Origin: Burkholderia lata | GTDB lineage: Bacteria > Pseudomonadota > Gammaproteobacteria > Burkholderiales > Burkholderiaceae | Length of the DNA: 64,000 nucleotides | Assembly: GCF_000012945.1 (NCBI RefSeq) | Contig: NC_007511.1 | Coordinates: forward strand, 3,410,001 to 3,474,000 | Direction of reading: 5' to 3' | Shown here: positions 7,586 to 16,378 of the stretch, piece by piece | Numbering within the stretch: position 1 is the first letter of the stretch | How the letters are laid out: every line of letters begins with the position of its first letter | The notes under the pieces: model-generated | What the model was told of the DNA's origin: nothing | Databases searched by the model: none | What the model saw: the letters and a program-made list of their open reading frames with translations, nothing else | Made by a program: the position numbers and the translations under genes

Positions 7586-10500
7586 ATGACATCCGCCGTC
7601 TCGCCTTCGCTGGTTCGCCCCGTTCATCTCGTGCCGTCGCAAGGCGCCGCGCTGTCGCCGCTGTTCGAGCGGCTGCGTCGCGAACTGCGCGGCGACGTCT
7701 ACGCCGACCGCGCAAGCCGCGGCCGCTATGCGACCGACGCGTCGATCTACCAGATCATGCCGCTCGGCGTGGTCGTGCCGCGCGACCAGGACGACCTGCG
7801 GATCGCGCTCGACATCGCGCGCGACCGCAAGATCCCCGTGCTCGCGCGCGGCGCCGGCACGAGCCAGTGCGGGCAGACGGTCGGCGAGGCGCTCGTCGTC
7901 GACAACAGCAAGTGGCTGAACCGGATCGTCGAGTTCGACGCGCAGGCGCGCACCGTCACCGTCGAGCCCGGCATCGTGCTCGATCACCTGAACGCGTGGC
8001 TGAAGCCGCACGGGCTGTGGTTTCCGGTCGACGTGTCGACGGCCGCGCAATGCACGATCGGCGGGATGGCCGGCAACAACTCGTGCGGGTCGCGCTCGAT
8101 CGAGTACGGCAACATGGTGCACAACGTGCTCGCGATCGACGCGATCCTCGCCGACGGCAGCGAATGCCGGTTCGGTTCGCTCGCGCAGCCCGTCACCGAC
8201 CGCCGCACGCTCGACCTGCTGCACGGCGTCGAACGCATCGCGAAACGCGAGCGCGACGAGCTCGTCGAGCGCGTGCCGAAGGTGCTGCGCCGCGTGGCCG
8301 GCTACAACCTCGACCTGTTCGACTGCCAGAACCCGCGCGCGTATACCGACGACGGTCACGCGAATCTCGCGCACCTGCTCGTTGGCTCGGAAGGCACGCT
8401 CGCGTACAGCCGGCAGATCACGCTGAAGCTCGCGCCGCTGCCCGCGCACAAGGCGCTCGGCGTCGTGAACTTCCCGACCTTCTACCAGGCGATGGACACC
8501 GCGCAGCACATCGTGAAGCTGAAGCCGGTGGCGGTCGAGCTTGTCGATCGCACGATGATCGACCTGTCGATGGAGAACCCGGCGTTCCGCCCCGTGATCG
8601 AACAGGCGCTGGTCGGGCAGCCGCAAGCGATCCTGCTCGTCGAGTTCGCGGGCGAATCGCGCGACGCACAACTCGCGCAGCTCGACCGGCTCGCCGAACT
8701 GATGGCCGATCTCGGCCTGCCCGACAGCGTCGTGAAGATGACCGATGCCGGCGCGCAAAAGGCGCTGTGGGACGTGCGCAAGGCCGGGCTGAACATCATG
8801 ATGAGCATGAAGGGCGACGGCAAGCCGGTGTCGTTCATCGAGGATTGCGCGGTGCCGCTCGAACACCTCGCCGAATACACGCGCCGCCTGACCGACGTGT
8901 TCCACAAGCACGAGACCGAAGGCACGTGGTACGCCCACGCGAGCGTCGGCACACTGCACGTGCGGCCGATTCTCGACATGCGGCGCGACGGCGCGACGCG
9001 CATGCGCGAGATCGCCGAAGAAGCCGCGGCGCTCGTGCGCGAGTATAAGGGCGCGTATTCGGGCGAACACGGCGACGGGCTGTGTCGCGGCGAATGGGTC
9101 GCGTGGCAGTACGGCCCGCGTCTGAACGCGGCGTTCGCGGAAATCAAGGCGCTGTTCGATCCTGACAACCGCTTCAACCCGGACAAGATCGTCAATCCGC
9201 CTCGCATGGATGCGCGTGAACACTTCCGCTTCGCGCCCGGCTATGCGGCGCTGCCGCTGCAACCGGCGCTCGACTGGTCGGCATGGAACGTCACGCGCAA
9301 TCCGCTGACCGGCGACGAAACCGCCCCGGGCTCCGGCACCGACATCACACACGGGCTCGCGTCGGCCGTCGAGATGTGCAACAACAACGGCCACTGCCGC
9401 AAGTTCGACGCGGGCACGATGTGCCCGAGCTACCGCGTGACGCGCGACGAGCAGCACGTGACGCGCGGCCGTGCGAACACGCTGCGGCTGGCAGTGACGG
9501 GCCAGCTCGGCGCCGATGGCCTCGCCGGCGACGACGTGAAGGCCGCGCTCGACCTGTGCGTGTCGTGCAAGGGCTGCAAGCGCGATTGCCCCACCGGTGT
9601 CGACATGGCGCGCTTCAAGATCGAGGCGCGCCATGCGTGGAACCGCAAGCACGGCACGACGCTGCGTGAACGGCTCGTTGCGTATCTTCCGCGTTATGCG
9701 CCGTGGGCCGCGCGGATGCGTGGCGCGATCGCGTTCGCGAATGGCGTGCCGGTCGTCGCGTCGTGGATGAAGCGATGGATCGGGCTCGCGCCGCAGCGTG
9801 CGTTGCCTGCGTTTGCGCGGCCGTTTCTGGCGGGTGCGGGTGCGGGTGCGGGTGCGGGTGCGGGTGCCACTGCCGGTGCCGGTGCCGGTGCCGGTGCCGG
9901 TGCCGGTGCCGGTGCCGGTGCGACATCAGCATCGCAAAACGGCTCGGCCATCCGCGAAGTGCTGCTTTTCGTCGACACGTTCAGCAACTACCAGGAACCG
10001 GACAACGCGCGGGCCGCACAGGCCGTACTCGAAGCGGCCGGCTACACCGTGCATTTCAACGTGCGCGAAGGCGAACGGCCACTGTGCTGCGGTCGTACGT
10101 TCCTCGCGGCCGGGCTCGTCGACGAAGCAAAGGCCGAGGCGAAACGCACGCTCGATACGCTGAGGCCGTACCTCGAACGTGGCGTCGCGATCGTCGGGCT
10201 GGAGCCTTCGTGCCTGCTGTCGATGCGCGACGAGTTTCTGGCATACGGGTATGGCGACGAAGCCGCACGGCTCGCCAGCCATGCGTTCCTGTTCGAGGAG
10301 TTCCTCGTACGCGAGCAGGAGACCGGACGGTTGTCGCTGCCGTTGCATGCAATCGATGCGAAAGAAGCACTCGTCCACGGCCACTGCCATCAGAAGGCAT
10401 TCGGCGCGTTCACGCCGGTGCAGACGGTGCTGCGCTGGATTCCGGGGCTGAAGGTGTCGCCGGTCGAATCGTCGTGCTGCGGGATGGCCGGCAGCTTCGG

Positions 10501-10702
10501 CTACGAAGCCGAGCACTACGACGCGTCGCAGGCGATGGCCGAACTGTCGCTGCTGCCGGCCGTGCGGGCGCGGGCCGAAGGCGCGATCGTCGTCGCGGAC
10601 GGCACGAGTTGCCGGCATCAGATCCAGGACGGCGCGCAGACGCAGGCCGTGCATGTGGCGAAGGTGCTCGCGTGGGCGCTCGGCAATATCCCGTCACGCT
10701 AG
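7586..10702 (+). CDS. fused FAD-binding/Fe-S dehydrogenase (YdiJ-like D-2-hydroxyacid dehydrogenase)
   Basis: A 1038-residue multidomain flavoprotein. Residues about 40-270 are the PCMH-type FAD domain (PVLARGAGTSQCGQTVG), about 280-560 the FAD-oxidase C domain, about 595-670 two Fe-S motifs (CNNNGHCRKF...MCPSYRVTRDE and CVSCKGCKRDCP), and about 790-1038 a CCG domain (CCGRTF; HGHCHQKA; SSCCGMAGSFG). This is the YdiJ architecture, which oxidises D-2-hydroxy acids such as D-2-hydroxyglutarate and passes electrons to the respiratory chain. Odd feature: a pure Ala-Gly linker at about 749-778, encoded by hexanucleotide repeats, joins the Fe-S and CCG parts. It is the last gene of the aminotransferase operon. 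Confidence 0.9.
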   Translation: MTSAVSPSLVRPVHLVPSQGAALSPLFERLRRELRGDVYADRASRGRYATDASIYQIMPLGVVVPRDQDDLRIALDIARDRKIPVLARGAGTSQCGQTVGEALVVDNSKWLNRIVEFDAQARTVTVEPGIVLDHLNAWLKPHGLWFPVDVSTAAQCTIGGMAGNNSCGSRSIEYGNMVHNVLAIDAILADGSECRFGSLAQPVTDRRTLDLLHGVERIAKRERDELVERVPKVLRRVAGYNLDLFDCQNPRAYTDDGHANLAHLLVGSEGTLAYSRQITLKLAPLPAHKALGVVNFPTFYQAMDTAQHIVKLKPVAVELVDRTMIDLSMENPAFRPVIEQALVGQPQAILLVEFAGESRDAQLAQLDRLAELMADLGLPDSVVKMTDAGAQKALWDVRKAGLNIMMSMKGDGKPVSFIEDCAVPLEHLAEYTRRLTDVFHKHETEGTWYAHASVGTLHVRPILDMRRDGATRMREIAEEAAALVREYKGAYSGEHGDGLCRGEWVAWQYGPRLNAAFAEIKALFDPDNRFNPDKIVNPPRMDAREHFRFAPGYAALPLQPALDWSAWNVTRNPLTGDETAPGSGTDITHGLASAVEMCNNNGHCRKFDAGTMCPSYRVTRDEQHVTRGRANTLRLAVTGQLGADGLAGDDVKAALDLCVSCKGCKRDCPTGVDMARFKIEARHAWNRKHGTTLRERLVAYLPRYAPWAARMRGAIAFANGVPVVASWMKRWIGLAPQRALPAFARPFLAGAGAGAGAGAGATAGAGAGAGAGAGAGAGATSASQNGSAIREVLLFVDTFSNYQEPDNARAAQAVLEAAGYTVHFNVREGERPLCCGRTFLAAGLVDEAKAEAKRTLDTLRPYLERGVAIVGLEPSCLLSMRDEFLAYGYGDEAARLASHAFLFEEFLVREQETGRLSLPLHAIDAKEALVHGHCHQKAFGAFTPVQTVLRWIPGLKVSPVESSCCGMAGSFGYEAEHYDASQAMAELSLLPAVRARAEGAIVVADGTSCRHQIQDGAQTQAVHVAKVLAWALGNIPSR
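9830..9919 (+). repeat. in-frame hexanucleotide repeat tract (Ala-Gly linker)
   Basis: Six copies of GCGGGT (9830-9865), a GCCACT spacer, then eight copies of GCCGGT (9872-9919). Both blocks encode Ala-Gly, but with a different Ala codon in each, so the two blocks expanded separately. Because the unit is 6 bases, gain or loss of copies keeps the reading frame. Confidence 0.95.
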
Positions 10703-10744
10703 CGGTACGCGCACGAACCGGCCGGCGGCATCCGCTCACCGGAT

Positions 10745-10787
10745 GCGCGGGCCACCTCCGATCGCTCCGCATCGGGGCGGCCCGCGC
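10745..10787. terminator. strong hairpin between convergent genes
   Basis: Nine-base perfect arms GCGCGGGCC and GGCCCGCGC, with an inner stem CTCCGAT/ATCGGGG. It lies exactly between the stop codons of the dehydrogenase (10702) and the BON protein (10791), so it can serve both strands. A smaller hairpin GCATCCG/CGGATGC (10728-10746) precedes and overlaps it. Confidence 0.5.
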
Positions 10788-10790
10788 CAA

Positions 10791-11150
10791 TCACGGCATC
10801 TGCTCGCCCAGGCGAAGCTGATTCGTCACCTGCGTCACGCCGTCCACTTGCCGGGCCGCCTCCACGGCCATCGCGGCCTGCTGACCGTCGCTCACGCCGC
10901 CACGCAGCGTCACGACGCCGCTCCGGGCACGCACCACGATGCGCGTCGCATTCAGCCCGCGCGTGCGTGCGAGTGCCGCACTGACGCGACGTGTCAGGCG
11001 CCGGTCGTCAGCTCGGCGCACTTTGTCCGCCGGTGCCCCGCTGGCAACGGTTGTCGACGCCGGGTCCGATGCGGCTCGCGCGGTGCCGGCTACGGCCACG
11101 ATGCCGAGTGCCGCGACGGTCGCGATCAATCCACGTTGCAATACTTTCAT
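10791..11150 (-). CDS. BON-domain periplasmic protein
   Basis: A 119-residue secreted protein. Start MKVLQRGL at 11150 is preferred (an in-frame GTG lies at 11165); it gives a signal peptide ending near GTARAASD. The rest is one BON domain, with the pattern RVSAALARTRGLNATRIVVRARSGVVTLRGGV...AARQVDGVTQVTNQL typical of OsmY-like phospholipid-binding domains. Such proteins are often induced by osmotic or envelope stress. It ends at the convergent hairpin. A second, separate BON gene lies at 25961. Confidence 0.87.
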   Translation of the reverse strand: MKVLQRGLIATVAALGIVAVAGTARAASDPASTTVASGAPADKVRRADDRRLTRRVSAALARTRGLNATRIVVRARSGVVTLRGGVSDGQQAAMAVEAARQVDGVTQVTNQLRLGEQMP

Positions 11151-11191
11151 TGAGTCTCCCTTCACACACGGAAAATGTCGCCGACCGCTGC

Positions 11192-12250
11192 TCAGAACTT
11201 CGTCATCAGGCCGATCGATGCACCCGTCATGCCACCGCCGCCGGGCCGCAAGCCGATGGCCGCGATATTGGTCGGATCGGTGCGGTACGCGCCGGAGAAG
11301 CCGTTTCGATCGAACTCCGCATAGATCTCGGTACGCTTCGACAGGAAGTACTCGACGACCGCATACGTCGTGAGCTTGTGCCCGTCCGCATCGCGCCGGT
11401 TGCCGAGATTGCGGCCGATGTCGTCGTACATGCCTGCCGTGAACTGCAGGAACGGCGTGGCCTGATAGACGATACCCAGCGACGGGATCTTGTCGCGACG
11501 ATGCGGCCGGCTCGGATTCGCGCTCGAAATGTCGAGGGCCGAGTAGCTCGCATAGAGCCGGCCGGCACCGATCTGCCAGGTCCCGCCCGCCATCCAGGTC
11601 TGCGCGGACTGCGTCGCGTCGGCGCTGTACGTCTTCGAGTAGGACGCACCACCGAGCACCGTCTGGTACTGGTACATCGCCGCAGCCGAAAAATTGGTTC
11701 CGGCACGCGTATTGCCAGCAACACCGCCGGGCGAATAGCTCGCCGCGACACGCAGGCCGCCCAGTTCGCCGATGTATTTGATCGTGTTGTTGAAGCGGGA
11801 ATCGAGCGTGAACGGATTACCGCTCCACAGCACACCGGGCTCGATGGCGAGCGACTGGCCGCGCCCACCGGCCGGATCCACGATGATCCCGAAGTCGGTC
11901 GCCGCGTTGAACTGGCGCCCGAGCGTCAGGCGCCCGAAGCCGCCCGTCACGCCCACGTAGGCCGCCTGTGAAAACAGCGTACCGGACGTTTTCAGTGCGC
12001 CCGTGCCGCTGCTGAAGGCGCCGTCGAGCACGAACAGCGCCTTGAACCCGCCGCCCAGATCCTCTTTGCCGCGAATGCCGAAATCGTTACCCGAGATCAG
12101 GTTGTTGTTGAACCCCACGGCGCTCCCGCCCTGCATGCCGTTGGTCCATCGAATCCCGCCGCCGATCTGCCCATAGAGGGTCACGCTCGACTGCGCCACG
12201 CTGATGCCCGGCAATGCGCCGAGCAACGCCATCCATGCGAATTTCCTCAT
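11192..12250 (-). CDS. Gram-negative porin (Porin_4), last gene of CoA-transferase operon
   Basis: A 352-residue porin: signal peptide MRKFAWMALLGALPGISVA, mature start QSSVTLYGQIGGGIRW, C-terminal Phe (LMTKF). The start at 12250 is supported by a strong AGGAGGAGA just upstream; longer in-frame starts were rejected. It follows, after 161 bases, an operon encoding a hydrolase, a permease and a CoA-transferase on the same strand, so it may be the dedicated outer-membrane entry for that pathway's substrate. Confidence 0.92.
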   Translation of the reverse strand: MRKFAWMALLGALPGISVAQSSVTLYGQIGGGIRWTNGMQGGSAVGFNNNLISGNDFGIRGKEDLGGGFKALFVLDGAFSSGTGALKTSGTLFSQAAYVGVTGGFGRLTLGRQFNAATDFGIIVDPAGGRGQSLAIEPGVLWSGNPFTLDSRFNNTIKYIGELGGLRVAASYSPGGVAGNTRAGTNFSAAAMYQYQTVLGGASYSKTYSADATQSAQTWMAGGTWQIGAGRLYASYSALDISSANPSRPHRRDKIPSLGIVYQATPFLQFTAGMYDDIGRNLGNRRDADGHKLTTYAVVEYFLSKRTEIYAEFDRNGFSGAYRTDPTNIAAIGLRPGGGGMTGASIGLMTKF

Positions 12251-12411
12251 CCGTCTCCTCCTGCCAGTGCCTGGCTTTATGTATTCGTCACCGCCTTGCT
12301 TCATGATTCGCATACCGAAATAATCGACTGACTCCTGCTGCCGATCGCTTCCTGTTGCTGCCGGGATCGGCGCACCGCGTATCCGCGTGCGCCGATCCCC
12401 GTCCTCCTGGA

Positions 12412-13758
12412 TTACTCGGCCGGCCGCCCGACGTTCTGCACGAGCGAGCTGACGTATCCCGGCCCACCCGCGCCGTCGTGCTCGACCTCGACGTACCACG
12501 CAAGGTTGTAGCCCGCCCGAAGGTTCAGCGCGGCGTGCCACTCGCCGTCGCGCGCCGCCATCGGCGTCGATTGCCACGTGGCGCTGCGCCAGTCCTGCGA
12601 GACCGGGTGAAACGCATGGAACAGCCTGACACCCGACACGTGCTCCGGCTCAACGCGTGCGGCCACGGCCAGCCGGTCGCCGGCCATCTCGTGCCGGACC
12701 ACCGGCGTGCCCGGAACGCGACGGCCGGCGAAGGTGCGGGCAAGCCACATCCGCCACGCCGCGAGATGCTTCGTGGAGACCCACGAATGCCGCACGTTGT
12801 CGATGGCGAAATAGGCCTTGTCGCCCGGCATCTCGGTCATCATGCTGTTGGGCGCGCCGAGCGCGAAGAACTCGTCGTTCGTGCCGAGCGCGACGAGATA
12901 GGCGGCTTTGATCCGGTCACGCCACAGATACGGATCGAAATGCATCAGCATCTGGAAACCGACGGGATTGTTGAGCGCGCGCAGCATCGTCTCCGCCCCC
13001 TGAAAGCCGGGGCCCGCTCGCGACTCCGACGGACCGGCGACGTGCGGCCCGAACTCGGCGAACTTCGTCGCCAGGTGATACAGATTGTTCCCGCCGTGGT
13101 AGCCGCACACCATCACGCCCGCCACCCGGTCCGGGTCCGCACCCGACGCAATGGCCACGCCAACCCCGCGTTTCGAATGGCCGAGCAGGACGGCCCGCCT
13201 GGTCCCGATGCCCGCGAGCGAATGCAGCAACGTGATGGCGCGCAGATACGCCTTGGCGATCGGGTAGTACCCGTTCCAGGTCAGGTCGCCGGTCTCCAGC
13301 ATCTTCTTCAACGCATAGCCGGTGAAATCCGATTCGTCGAGGCCGAACGGGCAATCGGCCGGATTCGCGAAGATCATGATCGGCATCCCGAGGTCGAGCG
13401 CGGTGCCTTCCGCGTATTCGCCCTCGGTGTCGAGCGTCGTGCCCGGAATGACGCGCCGGGCCCATTCCGCGGGCTCGAAGGCCTGGCGTTCCGTGCCGAT
13501 GATGCCGGCCGCGCCGTCGCCGTCATAGCCGTCGGGCACGTAGATGCGGGCGGGATGCCGCCAGACGAGCCCGTGCCATTGCTGGCTGGTGAAGGTCAGC
13601 TCGATGACGCGAACGCGGCGCCCGGCACGATGCCGGCTCTCGCGCACGCCATCCGAGACGATCTCGGGATGCAGCGTCGATTCGTCGAGCAATTCGGCCC
13701 TGTCGAAGAAGGGGGCCGGCCCCAGCACCGGCTTCGTGTCCGTGAACATCTGATTCAT
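12412..13758 (-). CDS. PhoPQ-activated pathogenicity-related (PqaA-type) alpha/beta hydrolase
   Basis: A 448-residue protein. It shows the family nucleophile elbow GHSKRG (Ser195), the acid turn GTNDEFF (Asp295) and NVRHSW (His324), a complete Ser-Asp-His triad in alpha/beta-hydrolase order. PqaA-type proteins are hydrolases of unknown substrate; the family name comes from one Salmonella gene and says nothing about PhoPQ control here. No clear signal peptide is visible, unlike PqaA itself. Its ATG overlaps the stop codon of the upstream MFS gene (ATGA), so translation is probably coupled. With a CoA-transferase and permease in the operon, an ester- or lactone-cleaving role on an imported organic acid is plausible, but inferred. 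Confidence 0.72.
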   Translation of the reverse strand: MNQMFTDTKPVLGPAPFFDRAELLDESTLHPEIVSDGVRESRHRAGRRVRVIELTFTSQQWHGLVWRHPARIYVPDGYDGDGAAGIIGTERQAFEPAEWARRVIPGTTLDTEGEYAEGTALDLGMPIMIFANPADCPFGLDESDFTGYALKKMLETGDLTWNGYYPIAKAYLRAITLLHSLAGIGTRRAVLLGHSKRGVGVAIASGADPDRVAGVMVCGYHGGNNLYHLATKFAEFGPHVAGPSESRAGPGFQGAETMLRALNNPVGFQMLMHFDPYLWRDRIKAAYLVALGTNDEFFALGAPNSMMTEMPGDKAYFAIDNVRHSWVSTKHLAAWRMWLARTFAGRRVPGTPVVRHEMAGDRLAVAARVEPEHVSGVRLFHAFHPVSQDWRSATWQSTPMAARDGEWHAALNLRAGYNLAWYVEVEHDGAGGPGYVSSLVQNVGRPAE

Positions 13759-15101
13759 GAGCGGAGTTCCTGGTTGATGAGTGCCGCTTCGGCGGCCTTG
13801 GGACGAATGACGCAGGCAAACAGCAGCATCACGGCGACGAGCGCGAGCGCGACGAGATAGAGCGCCGGGTCGAGGCTGCCCGTCCGCACACGGATCGCGC
13901 CGAACAGCGCGGAACTCACGCCGGATGCCGCGCCCATGCTCGAGATCAGCGCGACGCCCGCGGCGGCCGCATCGCGCGGCAACAGGCGCGTCGCAATCGC
14001 CCAGAGCACCGGGTAGGCAGACGCGATGCCGCTGGTCGCCACGATGGCGCCGGCTATGACGCCGGGCAGCGCACCGTGCGAGAAGGCCATCGTGCACAGT
14101 CCGGCAATGCCCGTGCCGACCGCGACGATGAAGTGTCCGTAGCGCTCGCGGCGCCGGTCCGAACGGCGGCCGTACCAGACCATCGCGATCGTGCCGATCA
14201 GGTTCGGGATCACGACATACAGGCCGACGTGCTGCAGGTTCGTGACGCCGGTCGCCTCAATGATGGACGGCAGCCAGAAAATCAGCAGGTTGGTTGCGCA
14301 CCCGAGCGAGAACGTCGTGAAGCCCAGCAGATAGACGCACGGCTCCCGCAGCGCGGCGCGCAACGGATGGCGGGCGGCGGGCGGGCCCTCGGGTGCGCCA
14401 AGCGCCTGCTGCACGATGCGGCGCTCGTCGGACGACAGCCAGCGTGCGTGTTCGGGGCCTTCGGGCAGCACCCGGTACGCGATCACGCCGAGCACGATGC
14501 TCGGCACGCCCTCCAGCAGCATCAGCCATTGCCAGCCGTCGAGCCCCGCCACGCCACTCATCGAGTTCAGCACCCAGCCGGATACCGGCCCGGTCACGAG
14601 CCCGGCTGCGGCAGCGGCCGTCATGAACAGCGCAATGACCTTCGCGCGGCGCTCCGGCGGAAACCAGAACGTGAGATACACCACGACGCCGGGGAAGAAT
14701 CCCGCCTCGAACGCGCCGAGCAGGAAGCGCAGTGTGTAGAACTGGCCCGGTGTCCTGACGAACATCGTCGCGGCTGCGACCACGCCCCACAGCACCATGA
14801 TCCGCAGCAGCGTGCGGCGCACGCCGACCCGCCGCAGCATCAGGTTGCTCGGCAGCTCGAACATCAGGATGCCGACGAAGAACGCCGAGGCCGCGACGCC
14901 GTATGCCGCGTCGGTGAATCCGAGCGCCCCCTGCATCTGCAGCTTCGCGAGGCCGATATTGTTGCGATTGACGAACGCGGTCAGATAACACAGGAACAAC
15001 AGTGGCACGAGACGTCTCGTGATGCGTGCGAACACCCGGTCCGCCTCGCTGCGTGCGGCCCTGCCGCCGCCGTCCGTCGAGCATTCCATTCCGGTATTCA
15101 T
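13755..15101 (-). CDS. MFS permease, ACS family
   Basis: A 448-residue transporter with about 12 membrane segments. FVNRNNIGLAKLQM in the first helix and the loop FELPSNLMLRRVGVRRTL mark the ACS family that imports organic anions with H+ (tartrate, nicotinate, hydroxybenzoate-like substrates). Both ends overlap neighbours by ATGA: its start overlaps the CoA-transferase stop and its stop overlaps the hydrolase start. This makes a tight three-gene unit for uptake and activation of one carboxylate. Confidence 0.9.
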   Translation of the reverse strand: MNTGMECSTDGGGRAARSEADRVFARITRRLVPLLFLCYLTAFVNRNNIGLAKLQMQGALGFTDAAYGVAASAFFVGILMFELPSNLMLRRVGVRRTLLRIMVLWGVVAAATMFVRTPGQFYTLRFLLGAFEAGFFPGVVVYLTFWFPPERRAKVIALFMTAAAAAGLVTGPVSGWVLNSMSGVAGLDGWQWLMLLEGVPSIVLGVIAYRVLPEGPEHARWLSSDERRIVQQALGAPEGPPAARHPLRAALREPCVYLLGFTTFSLGCATNLLIFWLPSIIEATGVTNLQHVGLYVVIPNLIGTIAMVWYGRRSDRRRERYGHFIVAVGTGIAGLCTMAFSHGALPGVIAGAIVATSGIASAYPVLWAIATRLLPRDAAAAGVALISSMGAASGVSSALFGAIRVRTGSLDPALYLVALALVAVMLLFACVIRPKAAEAALINQELRS

Positions 15102-16210
15102 GCCGACGCGCCTCCGTCAGGACGCGACGCGTGTACGCGATAGCCCAGGCCCGGCGACAGCACGCTGCAGTCGCCGTCGGACAACATGACGGATTCGAGC
15201 GCGTCGTGGTTCATCGCGTCATCGACGAACTCGACGATCGTGCGCACCTTCGCGCATGCCACGCCGACGCCCGCGCAGGCCGCCTCGAGGTCGGCCGAAC
15301 GCCATTCACGGATCGCGGTGGCCAGCGCGTCGCGCAACGCCGCCGGGTCGCTGGCGCGCAGGAATGCTGCCGGCCCGCCGGCATCCAGCGGCGGATCGAA
15401 ATAGCGGGGATCGCGTGCAATGTCGGCGCGCCCGAGGACACCGAGCGCGGCCGCCAGTTGCCGGGGCGTGTTGGCGCCAAGCGCGACCCAGCCGTCCTGG
15501 GTGGCGAACAGGTCCGCTGCCGGACTGCCCGAGTAGCCCTGGTTGCCGACCCGTGGCGGCGCAACGCGGCCAGTGAGTGCCTGGCAGGCGAACGGATACA
15601 TCAACTGCAACGCGGCGCCGGTCATCGACACGTCGAGATAACGCCCGAGACCGGTTGTATCCCGCTCGCGCAGCGCGGCCAGGATCGCCATCGCAGCGAC
15701 GAGCCCCGTGCCTGCATCGACCACCGGAAAGCCCGTCTTGACCGGCGGCTCGCCTTCGCGACCGGCCATCAGCGTCATGCCCGTCGCCGCCTGGACGACG
15801 TGGTCGTAGGCCGGCCGGTCCCGCCACGCCCCGGTGTTTCCCCAGCCGCTGATCGCGCAGTAGACGAGCCCGGGATTCAGCGCCCGCAGCGGGCCGTCGC
15901 CCAGGCCGAACCGGTCGAGCACGCCCGGCCGCAGGCTGTCGACCAGCACGTCGGCTTCACGTGCGAGTTCGAGCGCCTGGTCGCGGTCGCCTGCGTCGCT
16001 CAGGTCCAGTTCGATGGAGCGCTTGCCGGCGTTCAGCGCTACGAAGCCCATCCGGCCATTGCCGCGACGCATCACGTCGCCGCCGTTGCGGTTCTCGATC
16101 TTGACGACCTCGGCGCCGAGTTGTGCCAGGTGGAACGTCGCCAGCGGGCCCGCGATAACGTGCGTGAAATCCAGCACGCGAATCCCGGCGAGCGGTTTGA
16201 ATGTCGTCAT
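15098..16210 (-). CDS. CaiB/BaiF family (class III) CoA-transferase
   Basis: A 370-residue enzyme. The N-terminal GIRVLDFTHVIAGPLATFHLAQLGAEVVKIE is diagnostic of formyl-CoA transferase-like proteins, and Asp165 in PVVDAGTG aligns with the catalytic aspartate that forms the acyl-aspartyl anhydride. It moves CoA from a donor thioester to a free carboxylic acid. It is the first gene of a minus-strand operon with an MFS permease, a PqaA-type hydrolase and a porin, and is divergent from a LysR regulator whose promoter region holds repeated TTCATGAA palindromes. Confidence 0.9.
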   Translation of the reverse strand: MTTFKPLAGIRVLDFTHVIAGPLATFHLAQLGAEVVKIENRNGGDVMRRGNGRMGFVALNAGKRSIELDLSDAGDRDQALELAREADVLVDSLRPGVLDRFGLGDGPLRALNPGLVYCAISGWGNTGAWRDRPAYDHVVQAATGMTLMAGREGEPPVKTGFPVVDAGTGLVAAMAILAALRERDTTGLGRYLDVSMTGAALQLMYPFACQALTGRVAPPRVGNQGYSGSPAADLFATQDGWVALGANTPRQLAAALGVLGRADIARDPRYFDPPLDAGGPAAFLRASDPAALRDALATAIREWRSADLEAACAGVGVACAKVRTIVEFVDDAMNHDALESVMLSDGDCSVLSPGLGYRVHASRPDGGASA

Positions 16211-16352
16211 GTCCGCACTCCCGTCGCTCGTTTCGCGACTGCCCGGCGCTGCGGCGACCCGGTCGGCTGCCGTTGCCGGTCCCCTGCTTGTCCCAACCCC
16301 TTGCGCATGTCTGTCTCCATTAGGTCGAGTCGCTATTGTGGGCAGGTTGTGC

Positions 16353-16378
16353 TTTCATGAAAATTGAAGATTCATGAA
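16353..16378. promoter_or_regulatory. paired TTCATGAA palindromes, candidate LysR operator
   Basis: TTTCATGAAA (16353-16362) and TTCATGAA (16371-16378) are self-complementary and spaced 17 bases centre to centre, just before and across the LysR start codon. This is a good candidate for the recognition site of the divergent LysR protein controlling itself and the CoA-transferase operon. Confidence 0.5.

Noticed and set aside
6620..9652. Very long minus-strand open frame (about 1000 codons) opposite the hydratase and dehydrogenase genes
   Set aside because: It is a by-product of high GC; the translated product is Arg/His/Val-rich without domain pattern, while the plus strand has clear family motifs.
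12412..13758. Virulence role implied by the PhoPQ-activated pathogenicity name
   Set aside because: The name comes from a single Salmonella gene; operon context is catabolic.
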